Origin: Diploptera punctata | Lineage: Eukaryota; Arthropoda; Insecta; Blattodea; Blaberidae | Reading direction: 5' to 3' | NCBI GenBank assembly: GCA_030220185.1 | Contig: JASPKZ010010238.1 | Coordinates: 717,501-781,500, forward strand | Length of the DNA stretch: 64,000 bases | In this document: in pieces, positions 50,713 through 62,085 of the stretch | Layout of the letters: each line of letters begins with the position of its first letter | Position numbering within the stretch: the stretch's first letter is position 1 | Translations under genes and position numbers: made by a program | Notes under the pieces: model-generated | What the model was told of the DNA's origin: nothing | The model's database searches: none | Seen by the model: only the letters and a program-made list of their open reading frames with translations

Positions 50713-51740
50713 AGTTGTACTATTTTTTTTATTATGACAGATTCCATTTCTTTAATCAATGACTTGAACAATATGTTTTTATTAATGTAATTATCCAGTA
50801 TTTGAAGCTTGCTTTTCATTAATAATTCAACGTTTGTTTAAATTAAATATTTAGCAAATCAGTCCTTCGGGAGGGAGGAAATAAAGAGCGCAGTCAACAT
50901 ATATATATACTTTAACCCTGTAAGTGTATGTATAGGGAAGGGGATGGCTGGGAAAGGGAAGGGTCTGCAGTTGAATGTTATGTAAATACACAAAACACAC
51001 ACATATACACCTATATTACATAGCAGGGTTGATTGTATGCAGGGCAGATCCACTGCTAGAAGTAAGCAGCACAGATTATGTATGCACATCTCGACATGTC
51101 CACCACGTCTCAGAAACTTGTAATTACACTACTATTATAATCCTTTTTATTTGTAATCTGCTCTTAGACGACTCCCAAATTCCTTTTGCTAATTTTATCA
51201 TTAAGTAAACTTTCCATTATACAGAATTAGTATGTGTAATTCCTGGAAAACTAGCTGCAGAATATTCTTCTTCAACGTAACACAATTTTATGAGCCCTCC
51301 TTTGTTTGAACGTTTAATTCAATATTTGAAATACTTCGTATGAAATTACTGTTTTCATAGAGATAGAGGACAAACAGTAAGGAAACCGCAAAATTTATTC
51401 ATCTATTTTTTTTATTCCTCTTCTTCTTGTAGACTTTTAGAACCTCCTCATATCTAATTACATTCTCAGAATTCTGTTTATCTTCTGATTATAATTTTCT
51501 TTCCCGTTCGCCTCCATCTTCTTCTAGTTCTATTATAATGTTAAACGTTGCTTTGTGCTTTTCAGACAAATTATTTTGTTAAAATTGCTTTTTATATCTT
51601 GAAATATTTTCTATTTGCAGGAAAACATAATTTATTATTTATTGTGGAATACGAGTATATACAGTACGTAACAACCTAATTTTGGGTGATCAGTAGTATT
51701 TTGATTTCTGTCTCGTAAATTAATAAACAGCTATGTGGAA
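50713..51740. other. Spacer, nothing recognised
   Basis: Short frames (50859-51089 reverse, 50975-51208 forward) overlap and show no domain. Confidence 0.5.
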
Positions 51741-51754
51741 AAAAAAGAGATTAC

Positions 51755-51865
51755 TTACTTACTTACTTAATCACTGGCACTATCGAACCCGTAGGTTCAT
51801 GGCCGCACGGACATAAGCTCTCCATACATCCCTATCCCGAGCTAATGCTTTCCAATCATTCCCTG
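51755..51865 (-). mobile_element. RTE-A, very short 3' end
   Basis: Only 111 bp of RTE-A 3' end with (TTAC)n tail, yet a perfect 14 bp TSD AAAAAAGAGATTAC (51741-51754 and 51866-51879). Confidence 0.9.
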
Positions 51866-51916
51866 AAAAAAGAGATTACAATTGAAAACTGGACCATACG
51901 CAGCATAGTTACTTCA

Positions 51917-51977
51917 GAATAGAATAGAATAGATTTATTTAGCCTTGTGGAGTTAAGGCCATGTGGCCTTCTCTTCA
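51917..51977 (-). mobile_element. LINE-H 3' end, reverse
   Basis: (GAATA)n tail complement, then the hairpin AAGGCCATGTGGCCTT (51955-51970). It joins a LINE-T fragment directly. Confidence 0.75.
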
Positions 51978-52400
51978 TTTCTGGACAAAACGCGAAAAAT
52001 AAGGACAACACTCATTCATGAATAAATATATGTTATCAAAATGCAATACCATTAATTATTAATAATTATATATAAATTAATTAGTGTATAATGCTATTGT
52101 GTTATTATTTAATTGTAATATTAATGTGTTTTCTTTATGTAATTGTAATGTTAATGTTTTTCTAGTGTATAATGCTATTGTGTTATTACTTAATTGAGAT
52201 ATTATTGTGTTTTCTTTATGTAATTGTAATGTTATTGCTGTTTTTGTTGTTTATTTTTCTTTACACTAGTACCAATTATTACTTTAGTGTAACGGACTGT
52301 CAACAGCACGTACGGCTTACTGCCCGTGCGACCCATATTTGTAAATAATATTGTAAATATCTTACTTTTTGTCTAATAAAGTCCTACTACTACTACTACT
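51978..52400 (+). mobile_element. LINE-T 3' end, forward
   Basis: Starts at FLDKTRKIRTTLIHE-equivalent codons, has two minisatellite units, the GCACGTACGG...CCCGTGC hairpin and a (TAC)n tail. 5' truncation is at 51978. Confidence 0.85.
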
Positions 52401-52443
52401 TTCTAATAAAGCGTGTTGTTTTAAGAATCTTATATACTCAATC

Positions 52444-52789
52444 GCCCCGCGCCGTAGCCGAGCGGTTAAGGTAGGAAGCCTTGGCGCAGATCTACGGGAC
52501 TTGCGCTGGTTCGAGTCTCCATGGGGGAAGAAATTTTCTCACGGTATTTCGGCCAGTATGGGACCGGTGCCCACCCAGCATCGTGAGGCAATTGGGTAGC
52601 TACAATAAGTAGCGGCTCCAGGTTGAGGAACCAGCTATAACGGCTGGGGGACTCGACATGCTAACCACATGTCACCCCTACACTGGCTGTTGATCATCTA
52701 CCTCTGTGATTGACACATGAGGATGCGAAGGGCCAGCAGCCGGCTGGTAAAAGGGCAACCGCTGAAAAGTGGAAAGACCCTCAATCGGA
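52444..52789 (+). mobile_element. SINE-2 copy in LINE-T
   Basis: TSD ATATAMTCAATC (one mismatch) at 52432-52443 and 52790-52801. Head with A box TAGCCGAGCGG and B box GGTTCGAGTCT. Confidence 0.9.
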
Positions 52790-53293
52790 ATATAATCAAT
52801 CTAGGATTTAAAGAGAGATGAGGGCTTGCTTGGTTCAGGTTTGGGGGCATGGAAATTTATAAAAATTAGCTACGATCACGATATGCGAATATGTCCAATG
52901 TGCGGGAGCTTTGAAGACGAGATACATATATTAGGAAAATGTAACGATTTAGAATATTGGGGAGATCAGTTATTACCGGAAAGATTTCTAAATTCAAATC
53001 GTGGAAGATAGACATGCTACGAGTTACTTCTGGACAAAACGCGGAAATAAAAACAACACTTATTCAGGAATAAATAAATATGTTAGCAAGTTGCAATGCC
53101 ATTAATTCTTAATAATTCCACATAACTAAGTTAATGTATAATGTAATTGTATTGATATGTAATTGTAATATTATTGTGTTTTCTTTCTTTTTTTTTAAAC
53201 ATCAACTTATTGTAACGGACTGTCAACAGCACGTACGGCTTACTGCCTGTGCGATCCATTTTTGTAAATAACATTGTATGTATCTTACTGTTA

Positions 53294-54139
53294 CTTACTT
53301 ACTCACTGGCACTATCGAACCCGTAGGTTCATGGCCGCATGGACATATGCTCTCCATACATACCTATCCTGAGCTAATGCTTTCCAATCATTCCCTGTAT
53401 AATCTACTTCCCTCAAATCATAGTTAATGTTATTCTCCCACCTCATTCTTGGTCTACCAACTGGGCGTTTTCCCTCTGGCTTTCCTACAAGAAGCTTCCA
53501 TGCAAGTCTTTCATTTCCCATACGTGCAACATGTCCTGCCCAACGCAGTCTACGAGACTTAACTGTTCTTATTATATCTGGCTTCCTATAAAGACCATGT
53601 AGTTCATTGTTATGTAGTCTTCTCCATTCACCTGTCTGTTCATCTCTCTTTGGTCCAAAAGTTTTCCTGAGCACTTTATTCTCAAATACTTGTAACCTCA
53701 TTTCCTCTCTTAAAGTAAGAGTCCATGTTTCGCACCCATATAATATAACTGGTAGAATAATAGTTTTATATATTTTCAGTTTAACGTTTTTTGAAAGGAG
53801 TTGGGACATCAAAAGTCTCTGCAATGCATAATAGCACGCATTTCCAGAATTGAGCCTATGTTTAATTTCTTTGTGCATCTCATTCCTATTTGTGATCATT
53901 GTTCCTAGGTATTTGAATTCAGCCACTTCCTCAAAATTTCCCTCATTTGTCATTAGCTGTCCATTTCCATTATATAATGAATTTCTACGTGTGACCATAT
54001 ATTTAGTTTTATTGATATTTACTTCCAGTCCTAATTTTTTAGTATTACTCAATAGTGTGTGCGTGTTGTCCTTTAGTATCTCCTCGCTATCGGCCAATAA
54101 TACTACATCATCAGCACAAACTAACAGCTTATTAATACC
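53294..54139 (-). mobile_element. RTE-A copy, 5'-truncated, open to YADD region
   Basis: TSD ATGTAYCTTACTGTTA (16 bp, one mismatch) at 53278-53293 and 54140-54155. A 261-codon reverse frame (53312-54097) runs from MADSEEILKDNTHTLLSNTK to the normal C-terminus without interruption, about 95 percent like the full-length protein. It starts just after the RT active site, so it cannot act alone. A young copy. Confidence 0.93.
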
Positions 54140-54179
54140 ATGTACCTTACTGTTAGTTTAATAAAGTCCTTATGTATGT

Positions 54180-54838
54180 AGTTTTTTAAACTAATATTTA
54201 TTTCATACATAGAGCTTAGGCCTACATTGTACAGCTCTTTAAAACAAAACAGAAATAGTTTTAGAGCTTAGCTTGTCTCTGCTTATAAACGGGACGACGA
54301 TCTGCTCACATAAAATAGAAAATGGGGTGTTCTGTTTTGGAAATAGCTCTTTCTTATTGATCCTGCTATTTTGAAAGCGACTTGAAAGTAAAAGTGTAAA
54401 GGGACGTCAATCCTTGAGTGCCTGAAGACACAATGAAAAGTGTGATATCCCCATCAATGTCTGTATACGTCGCCAAGGAAACGTCTGATGTATCTACCAT
54501 TCATACATAACTTGTGGAGACTAGAGCTCCAGTAAATTGATTTCGTCTTTTCCAGAGGCGCAATTTTAACCTCTATTATTTAGATATCAACAGCACGTAT
54601 GTCACAGTAGCTCGACACCTACGGAGCGTTTACAACGAAAACATGGTGTACCATCAATTACTCTAAACATACTATGTAAATTGTATGTGTACATTTGGTG
54701 TTTACTAAATAGTTGGTCTGTACATTTATACAATTACAGCGAGGCATAACGTAGTTTGTTTAATGCACTGCGGAATTTAATTCATTAAAATAACTTTAAT
54801 GTGTTACTTTATCAGCTTCTCCTCTAATTAAAAGTAAA
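54180..54838. other. Spacer, nothing recognised
   Basis: No feature. Confidence 0.5.
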
Positions 54839-54840
54839 AA

Positions 54841-54846
54841 TATAAA

Positions 54847-54908
<62 letters not shown>

Positions 54909-55107
54909 TATTTATTCTGGCAGAGTTAAGGCCATAAGGCCCTCTCTTCCACTCAACCAGCACAAATACAAATAAATATTCGACAAATATAGATATACAC
55001 TGTACTAATTATAAACAGTTAAAGATACAATAAATGTAGCAATGTAAATGTCATGCACAAACAACATTTCATAGGGTAATAACAATAATGATACGATAAT
55101 AATAATA

Positions 55108-55148
<41 letters not shown>

Positions 55149-55442
55149 CATCATCATCATCATCATGAACAAATTCGTTTTAGGCCATGTGGCCTGTACG
55201 GTAAACCTAGCGAAGATGGTCTTGATCTTTCCACCGATGTTTTGGTCTTCCTTGGTCCCTATGTCCAGTTGGGATATATTGGAATGCCAATTTTGGAAGT
55301 CTATTTCTTGCCATTCTTCTCAGATGATTTTTCCATTCTTGTTGGTATCTTTGGATATCTTCATTTAAACTTGCTACTCCAAGTTTTCCTCTGATAGTAG
55401 TGTTCCTTTGGTGATCCAGTCTATTAACTCCTAACAATGATC

Positions 55443-55496
<54 letters not shown>

Positions 55497-55960
55497 TAAA
55501 TATGATACATTATACGGGAAACACCAATTAATATATATATCTTACACTGGATAATAATGAAGTCGAGTTTAGAGCAAATATAAATTTAGATTTCTTTTAA
55601 AAGATGCCAATGTCGGCAGCCCCTTATTTCTTGTGGTAGGGAATTCCAGTTGCGAGAAGTGGAGATGGTATATGACATGGAGTGATGTGATGTCCTATGT
55701 TGCGGTATATTAAGTAAGAGACTATGTTGTGATCTTGTGTTTAAGTTATGGTTTGAGGATAGATACTGGAAACGGGATGGTAAATAATTGGGAATCGAGG
55801 TATGTAGGATCTTAAATAGGAGAATTAGACAGTGCGATTTTCTTCTCTCTTTTAGATGTAGCCATGACAATTCGTGGAATAATGGAGAAATGTGATCGTA
55901 TTTTCGAACATTAAATATGAATCTGATACACATATTATGGACACAATAAAATATTTCAAA
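54841..55960 (-). mobile_element. LINE-H copy, reverse, with nested LINE piece
   Basis: From the left: (AAT)n tail, 3' hairpin (GGCAGAGTTAAGGCCATAAG then GCCCTC), UTR, a foreign block 55095-55495 between (AAT)n tracts, then UTR and coding sequence to about 55960. The coding part (55586-56017 frame) reads NMCIRFIFNVRKYDHISPLF, LSWLHLKERRKSHCLILLFK and NWNSLPQEIRG and is open for over 120 codons, better kept than the forward copy at 2138-2600. Confidence 0.85.
55148..55440 (-). pseudogene. LINE C-terminal fragment nested in LINE-H UTR
   Basis: Reverse strand: LGVNRLDHQRNTTIRGKLGV, DIQRYQQEWKNHLRRMARNR, LPKLAFQYIPTGHRDQGRPK, HRWKDQDHLR and a stop, with (ATG)n and (AAT)n at its 3' side. The same module as 3376 and 28865; GHRDQGRP replaces GRRSLGRP. 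Open over 76 codons. Confidence 0.75.
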
Positions 55961-55962
55961 TT

Positions 55963-57115
55963 GTAAATGCGTGCTATTATGCATTACAAAGACTCTTGAC
56001 GTCCCAACTCCTTTCAAAAAACGATAAACTGAAAATATATAAAACTATTATTCTACCAGTTATATCATATGGGTGCGAAACATGGACTCTTACTTTTTGG
56101 GCAAATGAATCTTATATACTCAACCTAGGATTTAAAGAGAGATCAGGGCTTGCTTGGTTTAGGCTAGGGGCATGGAAATTTCAAAAAAATTAGCGACGAT
56201 CACGATATGCGAATATGTCCAATGTGCGGGAACTTTGAAGACGAGATACATATATTGGGAAAATGTGATGATTTAGAATATTGGAGACGTCAGTCACTAC
56301 CGGAAAAATTTCTAAATTCAAATCGGAAAAGATTGGTATGTTACGAGTTAATGGTAAATCCAGAAAATTGGATAAACGTGGGTAAATTTCTGGACAAAGC
56401 GCGGAAAATAAGAACAACACTCATTCATGAATAAATATATGTTATCAAAATGCAATGCCATTAATTCTTAATAATTATACATAACCTAATTAATGTATAA
56501 TGCTATTGTGTTATTATGTAATTGTAATATTATTGTGTTTTCTTTATGTAATTGTAATGTTATTGTTTTCTTTTTTTTGTTTTTCTTTATGCTGTTACCA
56601 ATTATTAATTTACTGTAACGGACTGTCAACAGCACGTACGGCTTACTGCCCGTGCGACCGATATTTGTATATTATATTCTAAATATCTTACTTTTTGTCT
56701 AATAAAGTCCTACTACTACTATTTTAAGGGGGGGGAAACAGATTATTGAGAATACAGTACTTGGGTAAATTTTTGGACCAAAGGGAGATGAACAGACAGG
56801 TGAATGGACTACCTAACAGCGAATTACATGGTCTTTATAGGAAGCCAGATATAATAAGAACAGTTAAGTCTCTTAGACTGCGGTGGGCAGGACATGTGGC
56901 ACGAATGGCGAATGAAAGACGTGCATGGAAGCTTCTTGTAGGAAAACCATAAGGAAAACGCCCAGTTGGTAGACCAAGAATGAGGTGGGAGAATGACATT
57001 AGCTATGATATGAGGGAGCATTACACAGGGAATGATTGGAAAACAATTGCTCAGGATAAGGTTGTATTGAGAACTTACGTCCGCGCGGCCATGAACTTAC
57101 AGGTTTGATAGTGCC
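55963..57115 (+). mobile_element. RTE-A copy split by LINE-T
   Basis: RTE-A sequence at 55963-56094 (LLTSQLLSKNDKLKIYKTII then LPVISYGCETWTLT) resumes at 56723 and runs to the 3' end at 57115. The second half has HGLYRKPDIIRTVKSLRLRW, an early stop after LLVGKP, and several changes. No TSD recognised for the outer copy. Confidence 0.85.
56095..56722 (+). mobile_element. LINE-T copy nested in RTE-A
   Basis: Starts at LGFKERSGLAWFRLGAWKF, then MRICPMCGNFEDEIHILGKC (zinc-knuckle spacing C-x2-C-x7-H-x4-C), LVCYELMVNPENW, and ends with stop, one minisatellite unit, hairpin and (TAC)n tail. One frameshift at 56190-56205 separates two frames. Confidence 0.88.
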
Positions 57116-57125
57116 AGTGAGTTAG

Positions 57126-57605
57126 TTATATAATAAATAAGTTAATGATGCGTATAAAAATATAGCTGAGTCTCGTCTTCCACAGTGTTGTAGCGGTAAC
57201 GTCATTTCCTTGGAAGGACAAACTTCTTGGTGAGATTTTTCGTCCATCCACCACCATTCCTCTCTGTCCATCCATTGATCTTCCTCCAATCCTCTGATAT
57301 TCATAGCTGCTTGTACCCTTTTTATTCAAGTTTTCTTCGGTCTTCCTCTCTTCCTTCTTTCCACTTGGATCCATTGAATCACAATTTTAGGCAATCTTTG
57401 CTCTGGCATTCTTTTGACATGGCCATACCACTGTAATCTTTTCTTTACGGTCAAAATAATTCCCGAACACATCCTGACCATTATCATAATCCTCTTCTTC
57501 TTTTAATGTTGTACTCCAGAAAGAATTGTTAAGGTATATAAGAATGTTCCAACCATCTATTCCAAGGCCGCCCTAAAGATCTACCATTTGATTGGTGATT
57601 TAAAA
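57126..57605 (-). pseudogene. Two adjoining LINE C-terminal fragments
   Basis: The left piece (57126-57430) reads KKEERKTEENLNKKGTSSYE, QRIGGRSMDGQRGMVVDGRK and VTATTLWKTRLSYIF before a stop, a C-terminal extension of the RTE-like type. The right piece (57480-57605) reads ILNHQSNGRSLGRPWNRWLE and a stop, a second, different C-terminus with a GAAGAAGAGG end. Each is truncated at its 5' side; the order suggests serial insertion. Confidence 0.6.
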
Positions 57606-57625
57606 TTACCTTAGGAATTCTGTAT

Positions 57626-57976
57626 CCATCCATAGTAATTCTGCCCGAAGGCAGGTCCTTCACTGCAATCATAGCATTTTCATGCTATGCTTGCAGCTTT
57701 ACTAGGGAATTGTGTAGGTGTGGTAGCTTCCCGTTGCTTTCCACACCGGTGAAGGATGATGATGATAATGACAATGGTAAGGATGATAATGATAAGGATG
57801 ATGGCCATATGATTTCGGGGACCGTTTGGGCCTTAAAGTTTTCCTGACATTTGTCTTACAGGTGAGGAAAAACCCCGATGAAAACCTCACCCAGAAAAAC
57901 TGCCCCGACCGGGGATCGAACCCGGGCCTGCTGCGTGACAAGGAAGCACGCTACCTCGAGACCACAGCGGTGGACT
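57626..57976 (-). mobile_element. SINE-1 copy, reverse
   Basis: TSD GAATYCTGTAT (one mismatch) at 57615-57625 and 57977-57987. All SINE-1 landmarks present; it lies in the right-hand LINE fragment above. Confidence 0.9.
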
Positions 57977-58149
57977 GAATCCTGTATAATCAGTTTATAT
58001 TTTGACGCTAGTTCTGTTTATACTGATGTACATAATCTACTTTGGGAGTGATATTCAATTTCTCAAGAATATCATCGTTTCTTTTGTAATCTCACCAAGA
58101 ACAGCCTGCTATTGGTCGCATGAACTCGTATCACTAGCTGCAATTCTGT

Positions 58150-58337
58150 AAATAAATGAATATCCTCAATTCGTGTCCAACTCTGGTCGGGTAGAGGGAT
58201 GAGATGAGATAAGCCCCTATATACAGAGGTCTGTGAGTGACAAGGGTGTCGGCCGACCACGTCTGACTCACCATTAGAGGGACAGATGAATGGAATAAAA
58301 TAAAATGGATGAAATGAGTATAGAGAATAAAAAAAAT
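58150..58337 (-). mobile_element. SINE-3 copy, left part
   Basis: CCTCAATTCGTGTCCAACTC to GAATGAGTATAGAGAA-type sequence matches 26627-26765. The rest is at 59155-59300. Confidence 0.75.
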
Positions 58338-58405
58338 AAGTAAAATATACCATCTTAGGTAAGATCCTCGTCCTCAACTTATAAAATATGTATTCTTTAT
58401 GCATG

Positions 58406-58437
58406 TAGGCCTTTCAGAACATCCGTTCCATCTTTAG
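58406..58437 (-). ncRNA. Hammerhead-like motif, PLE-D reverse arm
   Basis: CUAAAGA (G5 to A), extra U, GGAAC/GUUCU helix (terminal G-U), GAAA, palindrome AGGCCU, A (CUA). The G5 change should inactivate it. Confidence 0.4.
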
Positions 58438-58595
58438 CAGGTCCTTCTTCGCTACAATATCTAATATGATGGTTGATGCTGATGGTCCTAATGTGGTGTT
58501 GTCGTGACTAAACCTTCTTCCTGACGATATCGTATAGTGGGTTAGGACCAGCAGCATCTGCCATCATATTAGATATTGTGGCGAAGAAGGACCTA

Positions 58596-58627
58596 CTGAA
58601 GATGGAACGGATGTTATGAAAGGCCTA
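58596..58627 (+). ncRNA. Hammerhead-like motif, PLE-D forward arm
   Basis: CUGAAGA, extra U, helix GGAAC/GUUAU (one mismatch), GAAA, palindrome AGGCCU, A (CUA). Confidence 0.45.
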
Positions 58628-58700
58628 CAAGCATAAAGAATACATATTTTATAAGTTGAGGGCGACGGATCTTACTTAAGAAAGTATATTTTAACTTATT

Positions 58701-59154
58701 TTATTTTATAAGTCTTCTTCTTCTTCCTTCCAAGTATTAGACCAAGGCCTGTTACGATCCTATAGAAAATTTCCCTCCGGGAAATTCTCGTATAAGACTT
58801 GAAAGCATAATAATAGTCCCTTCCATTGGTTGCTGGCCAAAGGAAGGCAAGACCAGTGATGGGGCTGCCATCTTATAGCCTCTGGTCAGGCTTTTCTGGA
58901 CAAGAAAACAAAATAAAGGAAAGAAGAAATGGAAGAAAGGAAAGACTCCCTAGCCCTCGGATGCCCTAATAGCGTCGGGGTCGAAAAAACAAGAGTTAAC
59001 CAAGAGAGGTTAGATAGTAAAGTTAAAAGAGTGCAAAACACAAGTAAGTGGAAGAAATGTTTTGCTCAGCTTGGGCACCTTGTGGTCGCCATCCACATAT
59101 CCCCTAGATGAGGACCCCATCCACCTCAACTGTTTTAATAATGCATTTTATTAG
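58701..59154. repeat. Unidentified insert between SINE-3 halves
   Basis: Begins with a (TTC)n tract and CCTTCCAAGTATTAGACCAA, reminiscent of a reverse LINE-G-type 3' end, and later has a 60-codon forward frame MEERKDSLALGCPNSVGVEK that I cannot place. Probably retroposed sequence. Confidence 0.4.
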
Positions 59155-59300
59155 TATTGAATATAGAGAAATGTTTGAATGAAATTGTGGCAGTGGAAAA
59201 CGGGACAAACCCCGAGAGAAACCTGCCCAAGCTCCGTTTCGTCCATCGCGAAACCCACATAAAGTGACCATGACTCGGTGAGAGGCGAGCGTCTATGCAG
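59155..59300 (-). mobile_element. SINE-3 copy, right part
   Basis: GAATATAGAGAAATG onward matches 26752-26895, including CCTGCCCAAGCTCCGTTTC. The tRNA-like head is lost. TATAGAGAA occurs at both break points. Confidence 0.75.
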
Positions 59301-59339
59301 TATCATTCATTTTTCGCAGGGTCCATGTCTTGCTTCATA

Positions 59340-62085
59340 GCAGAGAACTAACCATAGGAATTGATCTGAATTATACATATTAACAATGCATTAGAGCCCG
59401 GATAGTATAACATAAAGTATGTATCAGTACCTACTAAAATTATCGTCATGTATAACAGAAGGTAAATCAAAAAAACGCTATTTACTCGGAAACTAACCAT
59501 AGGAATTGACCTAAATTATACGTATTAACAATCTATTTGTGACCCTATAGTATAACATAAAGTATGTATCGGTACCTACTAAAATTATCATCCAGTATAA
59601 CAGAAGGTAAATCATAAAAAAGCTATTTTCTCGGAAACTAACCATAGGAATTGATCTAAATTATACATATTAACAATGCACTAGTGTCCCTATAGTATAA
59701 CATATAGTATGTATCAGTACCTACTAAAATTATCATCCTTTATAACTGAAGGTAAATCATAAAAAAAATATTTTCTCGGAAACTAACCATAGGAATTGAT
59801 CTAAATTATACATATTAACAATGCACTAGTGTCCCTATAGTATAACATATAGTATGTATAGAATAGAATAGAATAGATTTATTTAGCCTGGTGGAGTTAA
59901 GGCCATGTGGCCTTCTCTTCCACTCACCAGAACAAGCATATGTTACATATGAATACAAAAAAAAATACAATAATAGTCATATAAAACAGGACAAACATAT
60001 GTTACACATGAATACAAAAAAAATTACAATAGTAGTCATATTAGACAGGACAAACATGTTACATATGAATACAAAAAATAGTTACAATAATAGTCATTGA
60101 ACAATTAATTATCTGTCATATTGAATAATAATGAAATTAATGTCTAATAATAGAATGAAACTAAATACAATTAAAATTAAATTAATGATACAATGAATAA
60201 AAAAAGGAATAACAGCTCGAATCTACTATGCATAAAAACCTACTAAAATTATCATCCTGTATAACTGAAGGTAAATCATAAAAACGCTATTTTCTCGCAA
60301 ACTAACCATAGGAATTGATCTAAATTATACATATTAACAATGCACTAGTGCCCCTATAGTATAACATAAAGTATGTATCTGTACCTACTAAAATTATAAT
60401 CCTGTATAACTGAAGGTAAATCATAAAAACGCCATTTTCTCGGAAACTAACCATAGGAATTGATCTAAATTATATATATTGACAATCCATTAGTGCCCCT
60501 ATAGTATAACATATAGTATGTATCAGTACCTACTAAAATTATCGTCCTGTATAACTGAGGGTAAATCATAAAAACGCTATTTTCTCTGAAACTAACCATA
60601 GGAATTGATCTAAATTATACATATTAACAATTCATTAGTGTCCCTATAGTATAACATATAGTATGTATCAGTACCTACTAAAATTATCGTCCTGTATAAC
60701 TGAGGGTAAATCATAAAAACGCAATTTTCTCTGAAACTAACCATAGGAATTGATCTAAATTATACATATTAACAATTCATTAGTGTCCCTATAGTATAAC
60801 ATATAGTATGTATCAGTACCTACTAAAATTATCGTCCTGTATAACTGAGGGTAAATCATAAAAACGCTATTTTCTCTGAAACTAACCATAGGAATTGATC
60901 TAAATTATACATATTAACAATTCATTAGTGTCCCTATAGTATAACATATAGTATGTATCAGTACTTACTAAAATTATCATTCTGTATAACAGAAGGTAAA
61001 TAATAAAAACGCTATTTTCTCGGAAACTAACCATAGGAATTGATCTAAATTATACATATTAACAATACACTAGTGCCCCTATAGTATAACATAAAGTATG
61101 TATCTGTACCTACTAAAATTATCATCCTGTATAACTGAAGGTAAATCATAAAAACGCTATTTTCTCGGAAACTAACCATAGGAATTGATCTAAATTATAC
61201 ATATTGACAATCCATTAGTGCCCCTATAGTATAACATATAGTATGTATCAGTACCTACTAAAATTATCGTCCTGTATAACTGAGGGTAAATCATAAAAAC
61301 GCAATTTTCTCGGAAACTAACCATAGGAATTGATCTAAATTATACATATTAACAATTCATTAGTGTCCCTATAGTATAACATATAGTATGTATCAGTACC
61401 TACTAAAATTATCGTCCTGTATAACTGAGGGTAAATCATAAAAACGCAATTTTCTCTGAAACTAACCATAGGAATTGATCTAAATTATACATATTAACAA
61501 TTCATTAGTGTCCCTATAGTATAACATATAGTATGTATCAATACCTACTAAAATTATCGTCCTGTATAACTGAGGGTAAATCATAAAAACGCTATTTTCT
61601 CTGAAACTAACCATAGGAATTGATCTAAATTATACATATTAACAATTCATTAGTGTCCCTATAGTATAACATATAGTATGTATCAGTACTTACTAAAATT
61701 ATCATTCTGTATAACAGAAGGTAAATAATAAAAACGCTATTTTCTCGCAAACTAACCATAGGAATTGATTTAAATTATACATATTAACAATACACTAGTG
61801 CCCCTATAGTATAACATAAAGTATGTATCTGTACCTACTAAAATTATCATCCTGTATAACTGAAGGTAAATCATAAAAACGCTATTTTCTCGGAAACTAA
61901 CCATAGGAATTGATCTAAATTATACATATTAACAATGCACTAGTGCCCTTATAGTATAACATAAAGTATGTATCAGTACCTACTAAAATTATTCTGTATA
62001 ACAGAAGGTAAATAATAAAAACGCTATTTTCTCGGGAACTAACCATAGGAATTGATCTAAATTATATATATTACATTTAATGTTG
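59340..62085 (+). repeat. 145-146 bp tandem satellite, ~16 units
   Basis: Each unit contains AACTAACCATAGGAATTGAT, CTATAGTATAACATA and CCTACTAAAATTAT. Starts measured at 59346, 59491, 59637, 60301, 60446, 60591 and 60736 give a 145-146 bp period. Units fall into two types (TAGTGCCCC with AAAG, TAGTGTCCC with ATAG) that recur in blocks, so stretches of several units were duplicated together. A LINE-H end interrupts it. Confidence 0.93.
59861..60228 (-). mobile_element. LINE-H-type 3' end inside the satellite
   Basis: (GAATA)n tail complement, hairpin AAGGCCATGTGGCCTT (59898-59913), three minisatellite units and about 120 bp of UTR that match 14210-14335. TATGTATA (left) and TATGCATA (right) may be a short TSD. 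Confidence 0.85.

Larger units (their letters stand above)
52425..54170 (+). mobile_element. LINE-T copy with two nested insertions
   Basis: LINE-T pieces at 52425-52443, 52790-53293 and 54156-54170 are contiguous in 62870-63760. SINE-2 and RTE-A account for the gaps. Coding remnants include MRICPMCGSFEDEIHILGKC. A premature stop follows NSNRGR. Confidence 0.85.
58338..58700. mobile_element. PLE-D inverted pair
   Basis: Arms 58338-58480 (reverse) and about 58540-58700 (forward) are complements with about 10 percent differences, closed by a roughly 60 bp centre that is itself partly inverted (GATGCTGATGGTCCTAA and TTAGGACCAGCAGCATC). Each arm carries a hammerhead-like core. No protein motif is recognisable, so Penelope-like status rests on structure. 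Confidence 0.7.
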
